Of a stretch of DNA of 64,000 bases, positions 11,744 through 22,729 are shown piece after piece (the first letter of the stretch is position 1; each line of letters begins with the position of its first letter). The position numbers were made by a program, and so were the translations under genes. The DNA comes from Hydrogenophaga pseudoflava. Its GTDB lineage: Bacteria; Pseudomonadota; Gammaproteobacteria; Burkholderiales; Burkholderiaceae_C. Below the pieces are notes generated by a model. That model did not search any database. It saw only the letters and a list, made by a program, of their open reading frames with translations, and had not been told where the DNA came from. The stretch is from assembly GCF_031020795.1 (NCBI RefSeq), contig NZ_JAVHJP010000001.1:594751-658750 (forward strand). Direction: 5' to 3'.

Positions 11744-12415
11744 ATGACCCACGACTTCCGCACCCGCCCGCTCTCTGCCGCCGAAGCCCGCGTGCTCGCC
11801 ACCCTGATGGAAAAGGCGCGCACCGTGCCCGACAGCTACCCGCTTTCGCTCAACAGCCTGCACAGCGGCTGCAACCAGAAAACCGCACGCGAGCCGGTGA
11901 TGACGCTGAGCGAAGCCGAGATCGGCGACGCCCTCGACGTGCTGCGCGACTACAGCATGGTCATCGAGTCCAGCGGTTCGCGCGTGCCGCGCTACGAACA
12001 CAACTTCCCGCGCGCGGCCAGCGTGCCCGACCAGTCGGCCACCCTGCTCGGGCTGCTGATGCTGCGCGGCCCTCAGACCGCAGGTGAACTGCGCATCAAC
12101 GCCGACCGCTGGTACAAGTTCCTGGACATCGCCTCGGTGGAGGCCTTCCTGGAAGAAATGCTGGACCGCGCCGAAGAAAAAGGTGGGCCGCTGGTCGTCA
12201 AGCTGCCGCGTGCGCCGGGCGCACGCGAGCAGCGCTGGGCGCACCTGCTGTGCGGGCCGGTGGACACGTCGGCCCCCGCTGCATCCGAAGTCCCATCCGG
12301 CGACAGCGCGCTGGCCATGCGCGTGGCGGCCCTGGAAGCCTCGGTCGCGACCCTGCAGGCGCAGCTGGCCGACCTTAACGAGCAGCTGGGTTTGTCGCAG
12401 CCCGGACAGCCCTAA
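11744..12415 (+). CDS. YceH family protein (DUF480)
   Basis: Conserved protein of unknown biochemical role with two tandem winged-helix folds. The 223 residues carry the family marks [31 protein letters not shown] and [13 protein letters not shown], all close to E. coli YceH. A predicted coiled coil ([20 protein letters not shown]) ends the protein. The ATG at 11744 is preferred over the in-frame ATG at 11726 because homology begins there. It is divergent from purN. Confidence 0.9.
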   Translation: MTHDFRTRPLSAAEARVLATLMEKARTVPDSYPLSLNSLHSGCNQKTAREPVMTLSEAEIGDALDVLRDYSMVIESSGSRVPRYEHNFPRAASVPDQSATLLGLLMLRGPQTAGELRINADRWYKFLDIASVEAFLEEMLDRAEEKGGPLVVKLPRAPGAREQRWAHLLCGPVDTSAPAASEVPSGDSALAMRVAALEASVATLQAQLADLNEQLGLSQPGQP

Positions 12416-12492
12416 AACGAACGGTCGTGCGAAACTTCGTGGATCGGGCCGCCCCCCCGGCGACCACCGATCACCCGACCACGGAGACAAGC

Positions 12493-13674
12493 ATGGATTT
12501 GGCATTCACGCCGCAAGAGCTGGCGTTCCGCGACGAGATTCGCGGCTGGGTCAAGGACAACCTGCCCGCCGACATCGCCCACAAGGTCCACAACGCGCTG
12601 CGCCTCTCGCGCGACGACATGCAGCGCTGGGCCAAGATCCTGGGCCAGAAGGGCTGGCTGGGCTACGGCTGGCCCAAGGAATTCGGCGGTCCCGGCTGGA
12701 CCGCCGTGCAGAAGCACCTGTTCGAAGAGGAATGCGCGCTGGCCGGTGCGCCCCGCATCGTGCCCTTCGGCCCGGTGATGGTGGCGCCGGTCATCATGGC
12801 CTTCGGCAACAAGGAGCAGCAGGAACGCTTCCTCCCGGGCATCGCCAGCGGCGAGGTCTGGTGGAGCCAGGGTTACAGCGAACCGGGCTCGGGCTCGGAC
12901 CTGGCCTCGGTCAAGACCCGCGCCGAGCGCCAGGGTGACCACTACCTCGTCAACGGCCAGAAGACCTGGACCACACTGGGACAGTACGGCGAGTGGATCT
13001 TCTGCCTGGTGCGCACCTCCACCGAAGGCAAACCCCAGACCGGCATCAGCTTCCTGCTGATCGACATGAAGTCGCCCGGCGTGACCGTGCGACCGATCAA
13101 GCTGCTGGACGGTGAGTGCGAGGTCAACGAGGTCTTCTTCGACAACGTCAAGGTGCCGGCGGAGAACCTGATCGGCGAAGAGAACAAGGGTTGGACCTAC
13201 GCCAAGCACCTGCTCAGCCACGAGCGCACCAACATCGCCGACGTCAACCGCGCCAAGCGCGAACTCGAGCGCCTCAAGCGCATCGCCCGGGCCGAAGGCG
13301 TGTGGCACGACGACCGCTTCCGCGACCAGATCGCCCTGCTGGAGGTCGACATCGTCGCGCTGGAGATGCTGGTGCTGCGCGTCCTGTCGGCCGAGAAATC
13401 GGGCAAGCAGTCGCTGGACATCGCCGGCCTGCTCAAGATCAAGGGCAGCGAGATCCAGCAGCGTTACGCCGAGCTGATGATGCTGGCCGCCGGGCCGTTC
13501 GCCCTGCCCTTCATCGAAGAGGCCATGGAGGCCGGCTGGCAGGGCCACTTCCCGGGGGGCGGCGGGGCCAACGCGCCGCTGGCCTCGACCTACTTCAACA
13601 TGCGCAAGACCACCATCTACGGTGGGTCCAACGAAGTGCAGCGCAACATCGTCGCCCAGACGGTCCTCGGCTAA
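12493..13674 (+). CDS. Acyl-CoA dehydrogenase, large-subunit type
   Basis: FAD flavoenzyme that makes trans-2-enoyl-CoA from acyl-CoA. The 393 residues show the ACAD signatures WWSQGYSEPGSGSDLAS and KTWTTLGQYGEW and the C-terminal FAD-binding YGGSNEVQRNIVAQ. It is directly followed by a second, divergent ACAD (11 bp gap). Such pairs form heteromeric enzymes; pimeloyl-CoA dehydrogenase (PimC/PimD) is the closest architecture I know, but steroid or dicarboxylate substrates are also possible. The start ATG at 12493 follows GGAGACAAGC. Confidence 0.9.
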   Translation: MDLAFTPQELAFRDEIRGWVKDNLPADIAHKVHNALRLSRDDMQRWAKILGQKGWLGYGWPKEFGGPGWTAVQKHLFEEECALAGAPRIVPFGPVMVAPVIMAFGNKEQQERFLPGIASGEVWWSQGYSEPGSGSDLASVKTRAERQGDHYLVNGQKTWTTLGQYGEWIFCLVRTSTEGKPQTGISFLLIDMKSPGVTVRPIKLLDGECEVNEVFFDNVKVPAENLIGEENKGWTYAKHLLSHERTNIADVNRAKRELERLKRIARAEGVWHDDRFRDQIALLEVDIVALEMLVLRVLSAEKSGKQSLDIAGLLKIKGSEIQQRYAELMMLAAGPFALPFIEEAMEAGWQGHFPGGGGANAPLASTYFNMRKTTIYGGSNEVQRNIVAQTVLG

Positions 13675-13685
13675 GGAGACAGAGC

Positions 13686-14801
13686 ATGGATTTCGATTTT
13701 TCCGACGACCAGGAACAGCTGCGCGACGCGGTGCGCAAGTGGGTCGACAAGGGCTACGACTTCGAGCGCCGCCGAGCCATCGTGAAAGCGGGGGGGTTTG
13801 ACCGTGCGGCCTATGGCGAACTGGCCGGGCTTGGCCTGGCCGGTCTCTACGTCAGTGAAGACGACGGTGGCCTGGGCATGGGCCCGGTCGAAGGCATGGT
13901 GGTGATGGAGGAGCTGGGCCGCGGCATCGTGCTGGAACCGCTGGCGCAGACCCTGATCACCAGCGGCGTGATCGGTGCCTACGCCGGTGCCGACGTGAAA
14001 GCCACCTGGCTCCCGAAGATCGCGGCCGGCGAGGCGCTGGTGGTGCTGGCGCAGCAGGAGCGCGGCGCACGCTACCGGCTCGACGTCTGCAACACCTCCG
14101 CCACCCAGACCGGCAGCGCATGGACCGTCAGCGGCACCAAGAGCGTGGTGCCGGCGGGCGACCAGGCCGATGCTTTTATGGTGCCGGCGGTGGCCAACGG
14201 CCAGATCGCGTTGTTCATCGTGGAGCGTGGCGCCAGCGGTGTGAACACCCAGGGTTACGGCACGCAGGACGGTGGCCGCGCGGCCGAGGTGGCGCTGCAC
14301 AACGCACCCGCCACCCTGGTCACGAACGACGGGCTGACCGCGCTGGAGCATGCGGTGGACATCGGGATCGCCGCGGCCTGCGCCGAGGCGGTGGGCGTGA
14401 TGGACAAGACCGTGGCGGTGACGGCCGAGTACCTGAACACGCGCAAGCAGTTCGGTGTGGCGATCGGCAGCTTCCAGGCCCTGCGCCACCGCATGGCCGA
14501 CATGAAGATGCAGCTGGAACTGGCGCGCTCGATGAGCTACTACGCCAGCCTCAAGCTCAACGCGCCGGCCGAGGAACGCCGCCGCGCCCTCTCGCGCGCC
14601 AAGGTGCAGCTGGGGCAATCGATGCGCTTTGTGGGTCAGCAGGCGGTGCAGCTGCACGGCGGCATCGGCGTGACCGACGAGTACATCGTCAGCCACTACT
14701 TCAAGAAGCTCACCCAGCTGGAAATGACCTACGGCGACACCCTGCACCACCTGGGCGAGGTGTCGGCCCGCATGGAGGACACGGCGGGCGTGTTCGCCTG
14801 A
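13686..14801 (+). CDS. Acyl-CoA dehydrogenase, small-subunit type
   Basis: Second half of the acyl-CoA dehydrogenase pair, 371 residues. It begins MDFDFSDDQEQLRDAVRKW and has EYLNTRKQFGVAIGSFQALRH plus the C-terminal LHGGIGVTDEYIVSHYFK that binds FAD. The central substrate region is less conserved than in the upstream partner, as is typical of PimD-like subunits. GGAGA lies 11 bases before the ATG. Together with the upstream gene it forms a two-gene operon that ends 16 bp from the convergent chemoreceptor gene. Confidence 0.9.
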   Translation: MDFDFSDDQEQLRDAVRKWVDKGYDFERRRAIVKAGGFDRAAYGELAGLGLAGLYVSEDDGGLGMGPVEGMVVMEELGRGIVLEPLAQTLITSGVIGAYAGADVKATWLPKIAAGEALVVLAQQERGARYRLDVCNTSATQTGSAWTVSGTKSVVPAGDQADAFMVPAVANGQIALFIVERGASGVNTQGYGTQDGGRAAEVALHNAPATLVTNDGLTALEHAVDIGIAAACAEAVGVMDKTVAVTAEYLNTRKQFGVAIGSFQALRHRMADMKMQLELARSMSYYASLKLNAPAEERRRALSRAKVQLGQSMRFVGQQAVQLHGGIGVTDEYIVSHYFKKLTQLEMTYGDTLHHLGEVSARMEDTAGVFA

Positions 14802-14817
14802 ACCCCCGGGCCGCCGG

Positions 14818-16809
14818 TCAGTGCAACGCGGTCTCGTCGGGGACCGCCTGCGTCTGCTGCAGCAGTCCCTTGAGGGCCCCCATCATGGCGCGCGAGCACT
14901 GCTGGATGCCCTTGCCGGGTGAGAGCATGGCCTCCACCTCCGTGTAGCGCCCTTCGTTGACGGCGTCGGCGGCGCGGCCGATCTCCTGGTGCAGCGACTT
15001 GTGCTGCCGCACCAGTTCGCGAAACACCGGCGCATGGCCCCAGCCCTGGCCCCCTCCGGCGATCCAGTGGCCCAGGTCGCAGCAGTCTTCGCGCCGCAGG
15101 GTGTTGGCGTCCATGCGCAGCTTGCGCATGACGGCATTGCGCAGGTCCACCACGTACTGCTGGTGCTGCTGCATGACCGACTCGACTCCGAGCGATGCCT
15201 CACCTGCCTTGCCCTCGCGGCGCAGGGCCACCGCATCGGTCTCGGCCAGCGTGATGTCGCGTGGCGTGAGGCGGAACACCCGGATCGAGTCGTGCACCTG
15301 CTCGACCTGGTGGTTGAGCGACTTCGCGGCAGCCGCGAGCTCCTCGACCATGGCGGCGTTCTGCTGCGTGATGCCGTCCAGGTCGCTCAGGGCCATGCTC
15401 ACCCGGGACACCCCGGTGGACTGCTCGCCCGTGGCGTGGCTGATGTCCTGCAGCACCGCGCTCACGCGTTCGACCGAGTGCATCGCCTCGTCCATGCGCG
15501 TGCGCGCCTCGGAGGTGCGGCTGGCCCCGTCGTCGACGCGGCCACGCGACTCCTCGATCAGCTGCCGGATCTCGCTGGACGCGGCCGAGGTGCGCTGCGC
15601 CAGCGCCCGCACCTCCGAGGCCACGACCGCAAACCCGCGCCCCTGCTCGCCCGCACGCGCCGCCTCGACCGCGGCGTTGAGGGCCAGGATGTTGGTCTGG
15701 AACGCCACGCTCTCGATCACCTGGATGATGTCGCCGATGCGGCGCGAGGATTCGGCGATGCCCTGCATGGTCTCCGCCACGGCGACCACGGCCTCGTGGC
15801 TGCGCCGCGCGGCACCCGAGGTCTCGCGCGCCACCTCGGCGCCGTCGCGCGCGAGCTGGCTGGTGTGCTGCGTCGTGCCGTTGATCTCTTCCATGGACGA
15901 GGCGGTCTGCTCCAGGTTGGCCGCCTGGGTTTCGGTGCGCACCGACATGTCCTGGTTGCCCGATGCGATTTCCTGGGAGGCGCCGCGCAGGTTGGCCACC
16001 TCGTGCCGCACGTCGCGCACCACCGTGCGCACCGACACGACCAGTTGCGCCAGCGCCAGCTGCAGTTGCCGGATCTCGCCACGCCCGTCGACCGTGACGA
16101 AGCTGGTGAGGTCACCGCTGGCGATCAGGTTGGCCGTGTCCACCAGGTCTTTCAACGGCTTGAGCGCCACGCGCGAGCACAGCCAGGCTGCGCTGCCGAC
16201 GGACGCCAGCATGAGCGCCAGCAGCACGGGCATCGGTACTCCTAACAGCGCCCCGAGCAGCGGCCCCAGACCGGCCCAGACGCACAGCAGCGCCAGCTGC
16301 ACCCGCAGGCTCGGGCGCCGCAGCCGCGCGAGCCTGCCCACGACGCCGGAGCGCAGCACCTCGCCGTGGCGCAGGCGGTGCACCAGCTTGCCGGCCTCGG
16401 CTTCCGCACGCATGGTGGCGTACAGCGACTCGGCGGCCGCAATGTCCTGCTCTGCGGGCTTGGCCCGCACCGACAGGTAGCCGACGATGCGGTCGCCGCT
16501 GCGCACCGGTGTCGCGTTGGCGCGCACCCAGTAGTGGTCGCCATTCTTTCGGCGGTTCTTGACCAGGCCCGTCCAGGGATGGCCGCTTTCGATCGTGGCC
16601 CACATGTCGCGAAAGGCTTCCTCCGGCATGTCCGGGTGGCGCACCAGGTTGTGCGGCTGCCCCATCAGCTCCTGCCGGGTGTAGCCGCTGACCGAGACGA
16701 AGCTCGAATTGCAGTAGGTGATCCGGCCCTTGAGGTCGGTGACCGAGATCAGCGTCTGGTCGGCAGGGAAGTCGTAGGCCCGCTGACTGACCGGTAGGTT
16801 TTTTCTCAT
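14818..16809 (-). CDS. PAS-containing methyl-accepting chemotaxis protein with C-terminal CZB domain
   Basis: Aer-like chemoreceptor of 663 residues. Order: an N-terminal PAS domain (about 15-115; [10 protein letters not shown]), one or two hydrophobic segments (about 168-212), a HAMP-like linker ([18 protein letters not shown]), then the signalling domain with the invariant hairpin [20 protein letters not shown] (about 366-385). A CZB zinc-binding domain follows (about 545-640), with C-DLGHW and spaced His residues. CZB domains are known to sense zinc or hypochlorite. It starts 10 bp after the hybrid kinase stop, so it is the third gene of one signalling operon. No periplasmic ligand domain is seen, so sensing is probably cytoplasmic. 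Confidence 0.93.
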   Translation of the reverse strand: MRKNLPVSQRAYDFPADQTLISVTDLKGRITYCNSSFVSVSGYTRQELMGQPHNLVRHPDMPEEAFRDMWATIESGHPWTGLVKNRRKNGDHYWVRANATPVRSGDRIVGYLSVRAKPAEQDIAAAESLYATMRAEAEAGKLVHRLRHGEVLRSGVVGRLARLRRPSLRVQLALLCVWAGLGPLLGALLGVPMPVLLALMLASVGSAAWLCSRVALKPLKDLVDTANLIASGDLTSFVTVDGRGEIRQLQLALAQLVVSVRTVVRDVRHEVANLRGASQEIASGNQDMSVRTETQAANLEQTASSMEEINGTTQHTSQLARDGAEVARETSGAARRSHEAVVAVAETMQGIAESSRRIGDIIQVIESVAFQTNILALNAAVEAARAGEQGRGFAVVASEVRALAQRTSAASSEIRQLIEESRGRVDDGASRTSEARTRMDEAMHSVERVSAVLQDISHATGEQSTGVSRVSMALSDLDGITQQNAAMVEELAAAAKSLNHQVEQVHDSIRVFRLTPRDITLAETDAVALRREGKAGEASLGVESVMQQHQQYVVDLRNAVMRKLRMDANTLRREDCCDLGHWIAGGGQGWGHAPVFRELVRQHKSLHQEIGRAADAVNEGRYTEVEAMLSPGKGIQQCSRAMMGALKGLLQQTQAVPDETALH

Positions 16810-16819
16810 GCTCTGGCTT

Positions 16820-19800
16820 TCATTCGATCGAAACGTCCACCGCATCCAGCGGTGTCAACAGACGGGCACATTCCTCGGCAGCGCCCTGGAAATCCATGTC
16901 TTCCATGCACTGGTTCAGACGCTCAAACCGCAGATCACGGGCACCGGCCTGCGCCAGCCGCCACTGTTCGTGAGCATCAATGGCGTCCATATCGGCCGCA
17001 TCCAGCAGGTCCTTGAGCGGCCTGAGGGCCGCCAGACTGTGCAGCCGAGAGGCTTCGTCTGCCACGCAGGGGCCGGGCGGGTCCGCGGGCGGCACATCCA
17101 TGCCCTGCGGCAACGCCCGCAGGACTTCCTGCAACGCCGGGGCCAGCCCGGCCAGGCGCTGGGACCAGCCGGCCCCCGGGGCGCCGGTGCGCAACAGCTG
17201 CTCAACCTCGGCGCACGCGGCCGCCAGGTGGTCGGCCCCGACCACCCCGGCGCTGCCCTTGAGCTGGTGCACCGCATCGGCCGCGGAGGTCCAGTCGCCG
17301 CGCGCGGCGCGCGCCTCGGCCTGCTTCAGCAACAGAGTGGCCGCGTCCTCGAAACGGCACTGCAGCTGCGTCAGCAGGACCTCGTTGCCCCCCAGCCGGC
17401 GCAGGGCACCGGCGTTGTCCAGCGTCACCGGCTGGGTCGGCGCAGAGGAAGTACCGGGTACAGCGGCGGCGCCTTCCGGGGCGTCGGCGTGCTGCGTGAA
17501 GTGGCGCAGCAGACGCACCACCTCGGCGATGTCGAACGGCTTGCCGATGTGCGCATTCATGCCGGCCTTGAGACAGTTGTCCCGGTCGGAACTCAGCACG
17601 TTGGCGGTCATGGCGATCACCGGCAGCTGCGTCAGCCCCAGTTCGGCGCGGATCCGCTCGGTGGCCCGCAGACCGTCCAGCACCGGCATCTGCATGTCCA
17701 TCAGCACGGCATCGAAGTCCTGTGGCCGGGCGCCCAGCACCTCGACCGCCGCCAGCCCGTTTCCGGCCAGGGTCACCTGAGCACCCTCGCGCGCCAGCAT
17801 GGACATCGCCACCTCCTGGTTCAGCGCGTTGTCTTCCACCACCAGCACCCGCAGGCCTGCCAGCGGCTGTTCCTCGGACGCACCCGTCCCACCCGGGGCC
17901 GAAACAGGCAGGGCAGCGGGCACTTCGGACTCGCCGGCGACGGGCAGGCGGATCTCGAACGAAAAGCGGCTGCCTTGCCCGGGCGTGCTGACCAGACCGA
18001 TGTGCCCCCCCATGGCGTTCACCAGGCTCTGGCTGATGGTCAGGCCCAGACCCGAGCCACCGAAGCGCCGGGTGGTCGACGACTCTCCCTGTGAGAAGCT
18101 CTCGAAGATGGACTGCTGCAGTTCGGGTGCGATGCCGATGCCAGTGTCCTCCACCTCGAAGCGGATGCCCACCTGGCCGGCGCCTTCGTCCACACGGGCC
18201 CAGCGCATGACCACGCGACCGCGTTCGGTGAACTTCACGGCGTTGCCGCCCAGATTGATCAGCACCTGCTTGAGCCGGATGGGGTCGCCGACCACCACAC
18301 CGGGCAGGTCCGGATCAATCTCGAAAACGACGTCCAGCGGCTTGCCGTCGCGCGCACCGTCCAGGATGACCTCCAGCTCCCGCCGCAGATCGCCCAGGCG
18401 GAACGGGAGGCGGTGCAGCCGCATCATGCCGGCCTCGATCTTCGAGAAGTCCAGGATGTCGTTGATGATGTCCAGCAGCGACCGGGCGGCCAGACGCGAC
18501 TTGCCCACCATGTCGGCCTGCCGGGCGTCCAGACTGGTGTCTCCCAGCAGGGACAGCATGCCCATGATGGCGTTGATCGGCGTGCGGATCTCATGGCTCA
18601 TGTTGGCCAGGAACTGGCCTTTGCTCAGCACGGCCGCGTCGGCCTGGATCAGCGCCGACTGAAGCTCCGTCACGTCGTACCGGAACACCACCCGGTAGCC
18701 GTCGGCGGTGACCCGGTCGACGAAGCGGATCCACCGTCCATCGGCCATCTGCCGGATGCGGTCGGGGGCGTTCTTGAGCGGTGCCCTGAGCACCTCGTGC
18801 ACCCACTCGCTCTCGCGGCCTTGTGCGTCCAGGAACAGGCCGCGCTCGGCCACCCGCCGCAGCAGGTCCTCATGGCGCATGCCCTGCCGGGGCGCATCAT
18901 GGGCCGGCATCCAGGCGGCGTACTCGTCGTTGAAATACACCAGCCGGTTCTCCGGATCGAACAGGGCGAACGCCTCGCCCACGGCGTCCATGGCGCTGTG
19001 CAGGATGCGCTGCTCTTCGCGGATGCGCTGCTGCGCCAGCACCTGCTGTGTGTAGTCCTGCACCGCACCGATGATGCGGCCCTGCGTCCGGTCCGCGGCA
19101 TCGGTGTCCGAGTCTCCGTAGCTGGCCACCATCTTGACCCAGCGCGCCGTCGCGCCGGACACCTGGCTCACCGGCGCAACCAGGCTGACCTCGTCCCTCC
19201 GGCGTTCCACCAGCTCCCTCAGCTGCTGGCGGACCACCAGGCGAGCGCCGGAATCGAACGCGCGCCACAGATCCTCCAGCGAGCGCAGGTCCTGATCGTC
19301 GGCCCCCAGCAGTTGGCGGCACTCGGGCGTCAGGTGCAGCATGCCGGCAGCGGGCAGTGCATACCACCCGCCCACCCCCGCCAGCTGGCTGGTGCGCGCC
19401 AGCAGCGTCTGGCTCTTGCTCAGTTCGATGCGCGCCAGGCGGTGCTCCGAGATGTCCGACTGGATCGCGACGTACTTCTCGATCTTCCCGCTAGGGCCGA
19501 CGAAGGGCGTGATCAGGGTCTGCACCCAGTACAGCCGGCCCTGTTTGCTGCGGTTGCAGATCTCGCCGCGCCAGGGCAGGCCGCGCTGGATGCGCGACCA
19601 CATGTTGCGCCAGAAATTGGCGGTGTGCCAGCCGGAACCGAGCAGACCGAAGCTCTGACCCATGAGCTCGGCCTCGGTGTACCCGCTGATCTCGACAAAG
19701 CGCCGGTTGACGCGGGTGAACCGCCCGTTCGCGTCGGTCTCTGCAACGATCACGTACTCGTCCAGGGTGCGCATCATCGCGTCCCGCTCCCGCAGCGTCT

Positions 19801-20395
19801 GCCGGAAGGACTCCCTGACACGGAACTGTGCGTCGATGTCCACCAGCACAGCAACGTAGCCACAGAAGGCGCCGTCTGCATCGCGCCGGCACGTCAGGAT
19901 CAGTCGCACCCAGCGGTCGCGGCCATCGCGGTAGCGGTGCAGCAGCTCGATGTCGATGTCCAGCTGGTGGCGCAGGGCATCGCGCACCCGCTCCGTGGTG
20001 ACGGGGTCAGCATGCGGGGACCGCAACCAGCGCCCGGGACCACCGCCGCGCACCTCGTCCAGTCGGTAGCCGGTGTCGCGCTCGAACGCCTCGTTGCACC
20101 AGACCACCCGGACGTCGTTGTCGGTGACCACCACCGGACTGCCGGCGTGCTCGGCCACGCTGGCCATCATGGTGAGCCGTTCGTGCAGCGCAGCCACCTC
20201 GCGGCGGGTGCGGGCCAGCACCCGCCGCTGCCACGCCCCCGCCAGCACGAGCGTCAATCCCGCCACCAGCAGGGTGATCCGCATCAACACGGTGTCGTCC
20301 CCATCGCCCAGGCCACCCAGCACCCCGAAACCCGCCCCCGTCAGCACCAGCGCGGCGGACAGCTGGCGCAGGGGCCGGAACGCGTGCATCAGCAT
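16820..20395 (-). CDS. Multi-PAS hybrid sensor histidine kinase with receiver and Hpt domains
   Basis: Phosphorelay protein of 1191 residues. Order: two hydrophobic segments (about 10-55), four PAS-type sensor repeats (about 75-580), HisKA with the phospho-acceptor in [15 protein letters not shown] (His about 600), HATPase (about 705-830; [20 protein letters not shown]), receiver (about 870-990; [12 protein letters not shown]) and Hpt (about 1050-1130; [15 protein letters not shown]). The output regulator is not fused. The upstream receiver-only protein at 20412-20780 and the downstream chemoreceptor are the obvious partners. ATG at 20395 or 20389 gives a 16-22 base gap to the upstream gene; longer starts would run into it. 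Confidence 0.92.
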   Translation of the reverse strand: MLMHAFRPLRQLSAALVLTGAGFGVLGGLGDGDDTVLMRITLLVAGLTLVLAGAWQRRVLARTRREVAALHERLTMMASVAEHAGSPVVVTDNDVRVVWCNEAFERDTGYRLDEVRGGGPGRWLRSPHADPVTTERVRDALRHQLDIDIELLHRYRDGRDRWVRLILTCRRDADGAFCGYVAVLVDIDAQFRVRESFRQTLRERDAMMRTLDEYVIVAETDANGRFTRVNRRFVEISGYTEAELMGQSFGLLGSGWHTANFWRNMWSRIQRGLPWRGEICNRSKQGRLYWVQTLITPFVGPSGKIEKYVAIQSDISEHRLARIELSKSQTLLARTSQLAGVGGWYALPAAGMLHLTPECRQLLGADDQDLRSLEDLWRAFDSGARLVVRQQLRELVERRRDEVSLVAPVSQVSGATARWVKMVASYGDSDTDAADRTQGRIIGAVQDYTQQVLAQQRIREEQRILHSAMDAVGEAFALFDPENRLVYFNDEYAAWMPAHDAPRQGMRHEDLLRRVAERGLFLDAQGRESEWVHEVLRAPLKNAPDRIRQMADGRWIRFVDRVTADGYRVVFRYDVTELQSALIQADAAVLSKGQFLANMSHEIRTPINAIMGMLSLLGDTSLDARQADMVGKSRLAARSLLDIINDILDFSKIEAGMMRLHRLPFRLGDLRRELEVILDGARDGKPLDVVFEIDPDLPGVVVGDPIRLKQVLINLGGNAVKFTERGRVVMRWARVDEGAGQVGIRFEVEDTGIGIAPELQQSIFESFSQGESSTTRRFGGSGLGLTISQSLVNAMGGHIGLVSTPGQGSRFSFEIRLPVAGESEVPAALPVSAPGGTGASEEQPLAGLRVLVVEDNALNQEVAMSMLAREGAQVTLAGNGLAAVEVLGARPQDFDAVLMDMQMPVLDGLRATERIRAELGLTQLPVIAMTANVLSSDRDNCLKAGMNAHIGKPFDIAEVVRLLRHFTQHADAPEGAAAVPGTSSAPTQPVTLDNAGALRRLGGNEVLLTQLQCRFEDAATLLLKQAEARAARGDWTSAADAVHQLKGSAGVVGADHLAAACAEVEQLLRTGAPGAGWSQRLAGLAPALQEVLRALPQGMDVPPADPPGPCVADEASRLHSLAALRPLKDLLDAADMDAIDAHEQWRLAQAGARDLRFERLNQCMEDMDFQGAAEECARLLTPLDAVDVSIE

Positions 20396-20411
20396 GGTGT
20401 GTCCGCCGTCG

Positions 20412-20780
20412 TCAGTGCCACCGCTGCAGCAGCGTGCCCAGGGCGTCCATGTCGAGCGGCTTGACCAGGTACGCGTCGGCACCGGCCTGGCGGTAGAACC
20501 CCCAGTCGGCCCCCAGGTCGTCCCCGCTGACGAGCACCACTGGCAACTGCCGATGCCGCTGGCGGAGACGGGCCAGTGTCTCCATCCCGTCCAGCACCGG
20601 CATCCGCAGATCCAGCAGCACCACGTCGAACGACTGCCGCTCCAGCAGATCCAGCGCCGCCTGACCGTGATTGGCCAGGGCGCCCGTATGGCCCAGGGAC
20701 TTGAGGAGGCGCGCAGCCGCCCTCAGTTGCAGAGGGTCGTCGTCGGTGACCAGCAGTCGAAGCGCGCGCGCGGGAGCCAT
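20412..20780 (-). CDS. Single-domain response regulator (receiver only)
   Basis: Receiver domain of 122 residues with no output domain, CheY-like in size. The acidic pocket DDD follows the first strand (LLVTDDDPLQLR), the phospho-acceptor Asp is in VVLLDLRMPVLDGMETL, and the conserved Lys is in AYLVKPLDMDAL. It is the first gene of an operon with the hybrid kinase and the chemoreceptor, so it probably shuttles phosphate in that relay or acts on the flagellar motor; the choice is inference. Confidence 0.92.
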   Translation of the reverse strand: MAPARALRLLVTDDDPLQLRAAARLLKSLGHTGALANHGQAALDLLERQSFDVVLLDLRMPVLDGMETLARLRQRHRQLPVVLVSGDDLGADWGFYRQAGADAYLVKPLDMDALGTLLQRWH

Positions 20781-20856
20781 GAACCCATGCTAGCGGGCGG
20801 CCCGTTCTCAGAACCCCGGAAAAGACGGGCCTTTCCGGCCAGTCACCCGGCACCGC

Positions 20857-21414
20857 TCAGGCGTGCAGCCGGGAGGTCTTGGGCAGGTGCGACATCAGGA
20901 ACTCCATCTGGTCCGCCAGGATGCGGCGGTTGCGCAGGATGAAGTCCTCCCAGAGGCTGGGCACGTACGGGGCGTAGAGCAGCGGCATGTGGGCCTGCTC
21001 GGGCGTGCGGTTGCCCTTGCGGTGGTTGCAGGACTTGCAGGCGGTGACCACGTTCATCCAGATGTCGCGGCCGTTCTGGGCCATGGGAAGGATGTGCTCG
21101 CGTGTCAGCTCGTCTTCGTGGAACTGGTGGCCGCAGTAGCCGCAGAGGCAGCGGTCGCGGGCGAACAGCTTGGCATTGGTCAGCGTCGGCCGCAACTCGA
21201 AGGGGTTGATGTTGGGCACGCCCTTGGTGCCGATGATCGAGTTGACGGTGATGATCGACTGCAGGCCGGTGACCGCGTTGTGCCCGCCGTGGAACACCGC
21301 CACCTCCGCGCCCATTTCCCAGCGCACCTCGTCCGCGGCGTAGTGCAGCACGGCTTCTTCCAGGCTGATCCACGATTGCGGCAGCCCCTGGGCAGACAGC
21401 TTCAAGACCTTCAA
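20857..21414 (-). CDS. HNH endonuclease family protein
   Basis: Predicted 185-residue protein with a central HNH/McrA-type fold: zinc pairs CGYCG and CKSCNHRK, with catalytic REHILPMAQNG and the Asn/His line NVVTACKSCNHRKGNRTPEQ. The N-terminal 70 residues are a conserved non-nuclease region. Homologues of this length are widespread single-copy chromosomal genes in proteobacteria; the function is unproved, and there is no methylase or restriction partner beside it. It is divergent from ribF. A 9 bp hairpin lies in the leader (21446-21471). Confidence 0.88.
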   Translation of the reverse strand: MKVLKLSAQGLPQSWISLEEAVLHYAADEVRWEMGAEVAVFHGGHNAVTGLQSIITVNSIIGTKGVPNINPFELRPTLTNAKLFARDRCLCGYCGHQFHEDELTREHILPMAQNGRDIWMNVVTACKSCNHRKGNRTPEQAHMPLLYAPYVPSLWEDFILRNRRILADQMEFLMSHLPKTSRLHA

Positions 21415-21445
21415 GACCTGGCTCCTTCAACTGAAACTGAAGAGG

Positions 21446-21471
21446 CCAGCCGCATCGTCACCTGCGGCTGG
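21446..21471. other. Hairpin in the HNH/ribF divergent region
   Basis: CCAGCCGCA and TGCGGCTGG form a perfect 9 bp inverted repeat around an 8-base loop. No T-tract follows on either strand, so it is not an ordinary terminator. It would lie in the 5' leader of the HNH gene or act as an operator. Confidence 0.35.
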
Positions 21472-21553
21472 TGCGCCCGCAGGGCAGTGCCCGCGGGGCT
21501 GTGTCAATATAGCGTGCTTTTGTGACGCCCTCGCGAACCCCGCGCAATCCCTC

Positions 21554-22621
21554 ATGAAAATCCTTCGCGGCCTCTGGAACCGCAACGAGCCTGCCGTGCA
21601 GGGCTGCGCCCTGACCATCGGCAATTTCGACGGCGTGCACCGTGGCCACCAGGCCATGCTGGCGCTGCTGCAGAACGAGGCACGCCACCGGGGGGTGCCC
21701 ACCTGTGCCATGACCTTCGAGCCGCACCCGCGCGACTTCTTCGCCGCAGTGCACCGCAAGCCCGAACTGGCACCCGCCCGCATCGCGACCCTGCGCGACA
21801 AGCTCGAAGAACTGGAGCGCTGCGGCGTGGACCAGTGCGTGGTGCTGCCCTTCAACCAGCGCCTGGCGTCGCTGCCGCCACAGGCCTTCATCGAGGACAT
21901 CCTGGTGCGGGCGCTGGGCGTGAAGTACGTGCTGGTGGGCGACGATTTCCGCTTCGGCGCCCAGCGAGCGGGCGACTACGCCATGCTGGACGCCGCCGGC
22001 GAGCGCTTCGGCTTTGACGTGGCGCGCATGCAGAGCTACGAAGTGCACGGCATCCGTGTGAGCAGTTCGGCGGTGCGCGAGGCCCTGGCCGAGGGCGACA
22101 TGGAGCGCACCGCCGCCCTGCTCGGACGGCCCTACGCGATCAGCGGTCACGTGGTGCACGGGCGTAAGCTCGGTCGCCAGCTGGCCGAAAGCGCCCCGGG
22201 ACGAGGCGACGGCTTTCGCACCTTGAACCTGCGCTTTTCGCACTGGAAACCGGCCGCCAGCGGCATCTTCGCGGTCCATGTGCACGGCCTCAACCCCTCC
22301 GGTGAACCCCTCGAGGGCGTGGCCAACCTGGGTGTGCGCCCCTCGCTGGACCCCAACGACGTCAATGGCGGCCGGGTGCTGCTGGAAACCCATTGCCTCG
22401 ACTGGCCCGCGGGGCTCTCGGCCAGCCTGCCCGGCGGGGAGGCCTACGGTAAAATCATCCGGGTGGAACTGCTGCACAAACTGCACGACGAGCTCAAGTA
22501 CGACAGCCTCGACGCCCTGACACAAGGGATCGCCCGGGACTGCGACGAGGCTCGCGCGTTTTTTGCCTCGCTGCACACCCAGACGCGCCGCCAGACCACG
22601 CGCGACCGAATTCAAGGCTGA
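21554..22621 (+). CDS. ribF: Bifunctional riboflavin kinase / FAD synthetase
   Basis: Makes FMN from riboflavin and FAD from FMN. The 355 residues comprise an N-terminal nucleotidyltransferase domain with GNFDGVHRGHQAML (HxGH-like) and SSSAVREALAEGDM, and a C-terminal flavokinase domain with GRQLAESAPGRGDGFRTLNL and VANLGVRPSLD. The C-terminus is about 40 residues longer than that of E. coli RibF. It lies upstream of ileS and lspA, the standard ribF-ileS-lspA order. ATG at 21554. Confidence 0.96.
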   Translation: MKILRGLWNRNEPAVQGCALTIGNFDGVHRGHQAMLALLQNEARHRGVPTCAMTFEPHPRDFFAAVHRKPELAPARIATLRDKLEELERCGVDQCVVLPFNQRLASLPPQAFIEDILVRALGVKYVLVGDDFRFGAQRAGDYAMLDAAGERFGFDVARMQSYEVHGIRVSSSAVREALAEGDMERTAALLGRPYAISGHVVHGRKLGRQLAESAPGRGDGFRTLNLRFSHWKPAASGIFAVHVHGLNPSGEPLEGVANLGVRPSLDPNDVNGGRVLLETHCLDWPAGLSASLPGGEAYGKIIRVELLHKLHDELKYDSLDALTQGIARDCDEARAFFASLHTQTRRQTTRDRIQG

Positions 22622-22729
22622 CCGCCGCCCGGTCGCCGCCCCTGCACAGGCTCGGGGCGCCCAGCCCCCCTTGCGGCCACCGCGCCGCCCGCCGAGCCTG
22701 CTTGCCCAACCCACCGAAAGCCGAACACC

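Noticed and set aside
18413..20464. A 683-codon plus-strand frame opposite the hybrid kinase
   Set aside because: Composition is biased to His/Gln/Arg and no motif is present; the kinase, receiver and Hpt motifs lie on the opposite strand.
20857..21414. HNH protein as a homing or restriction-modification endonuclease
   Set aside because: No intron, intein or methylase is adjacent, and the length and surroundings match a conserved single-copy chromosomal gene.
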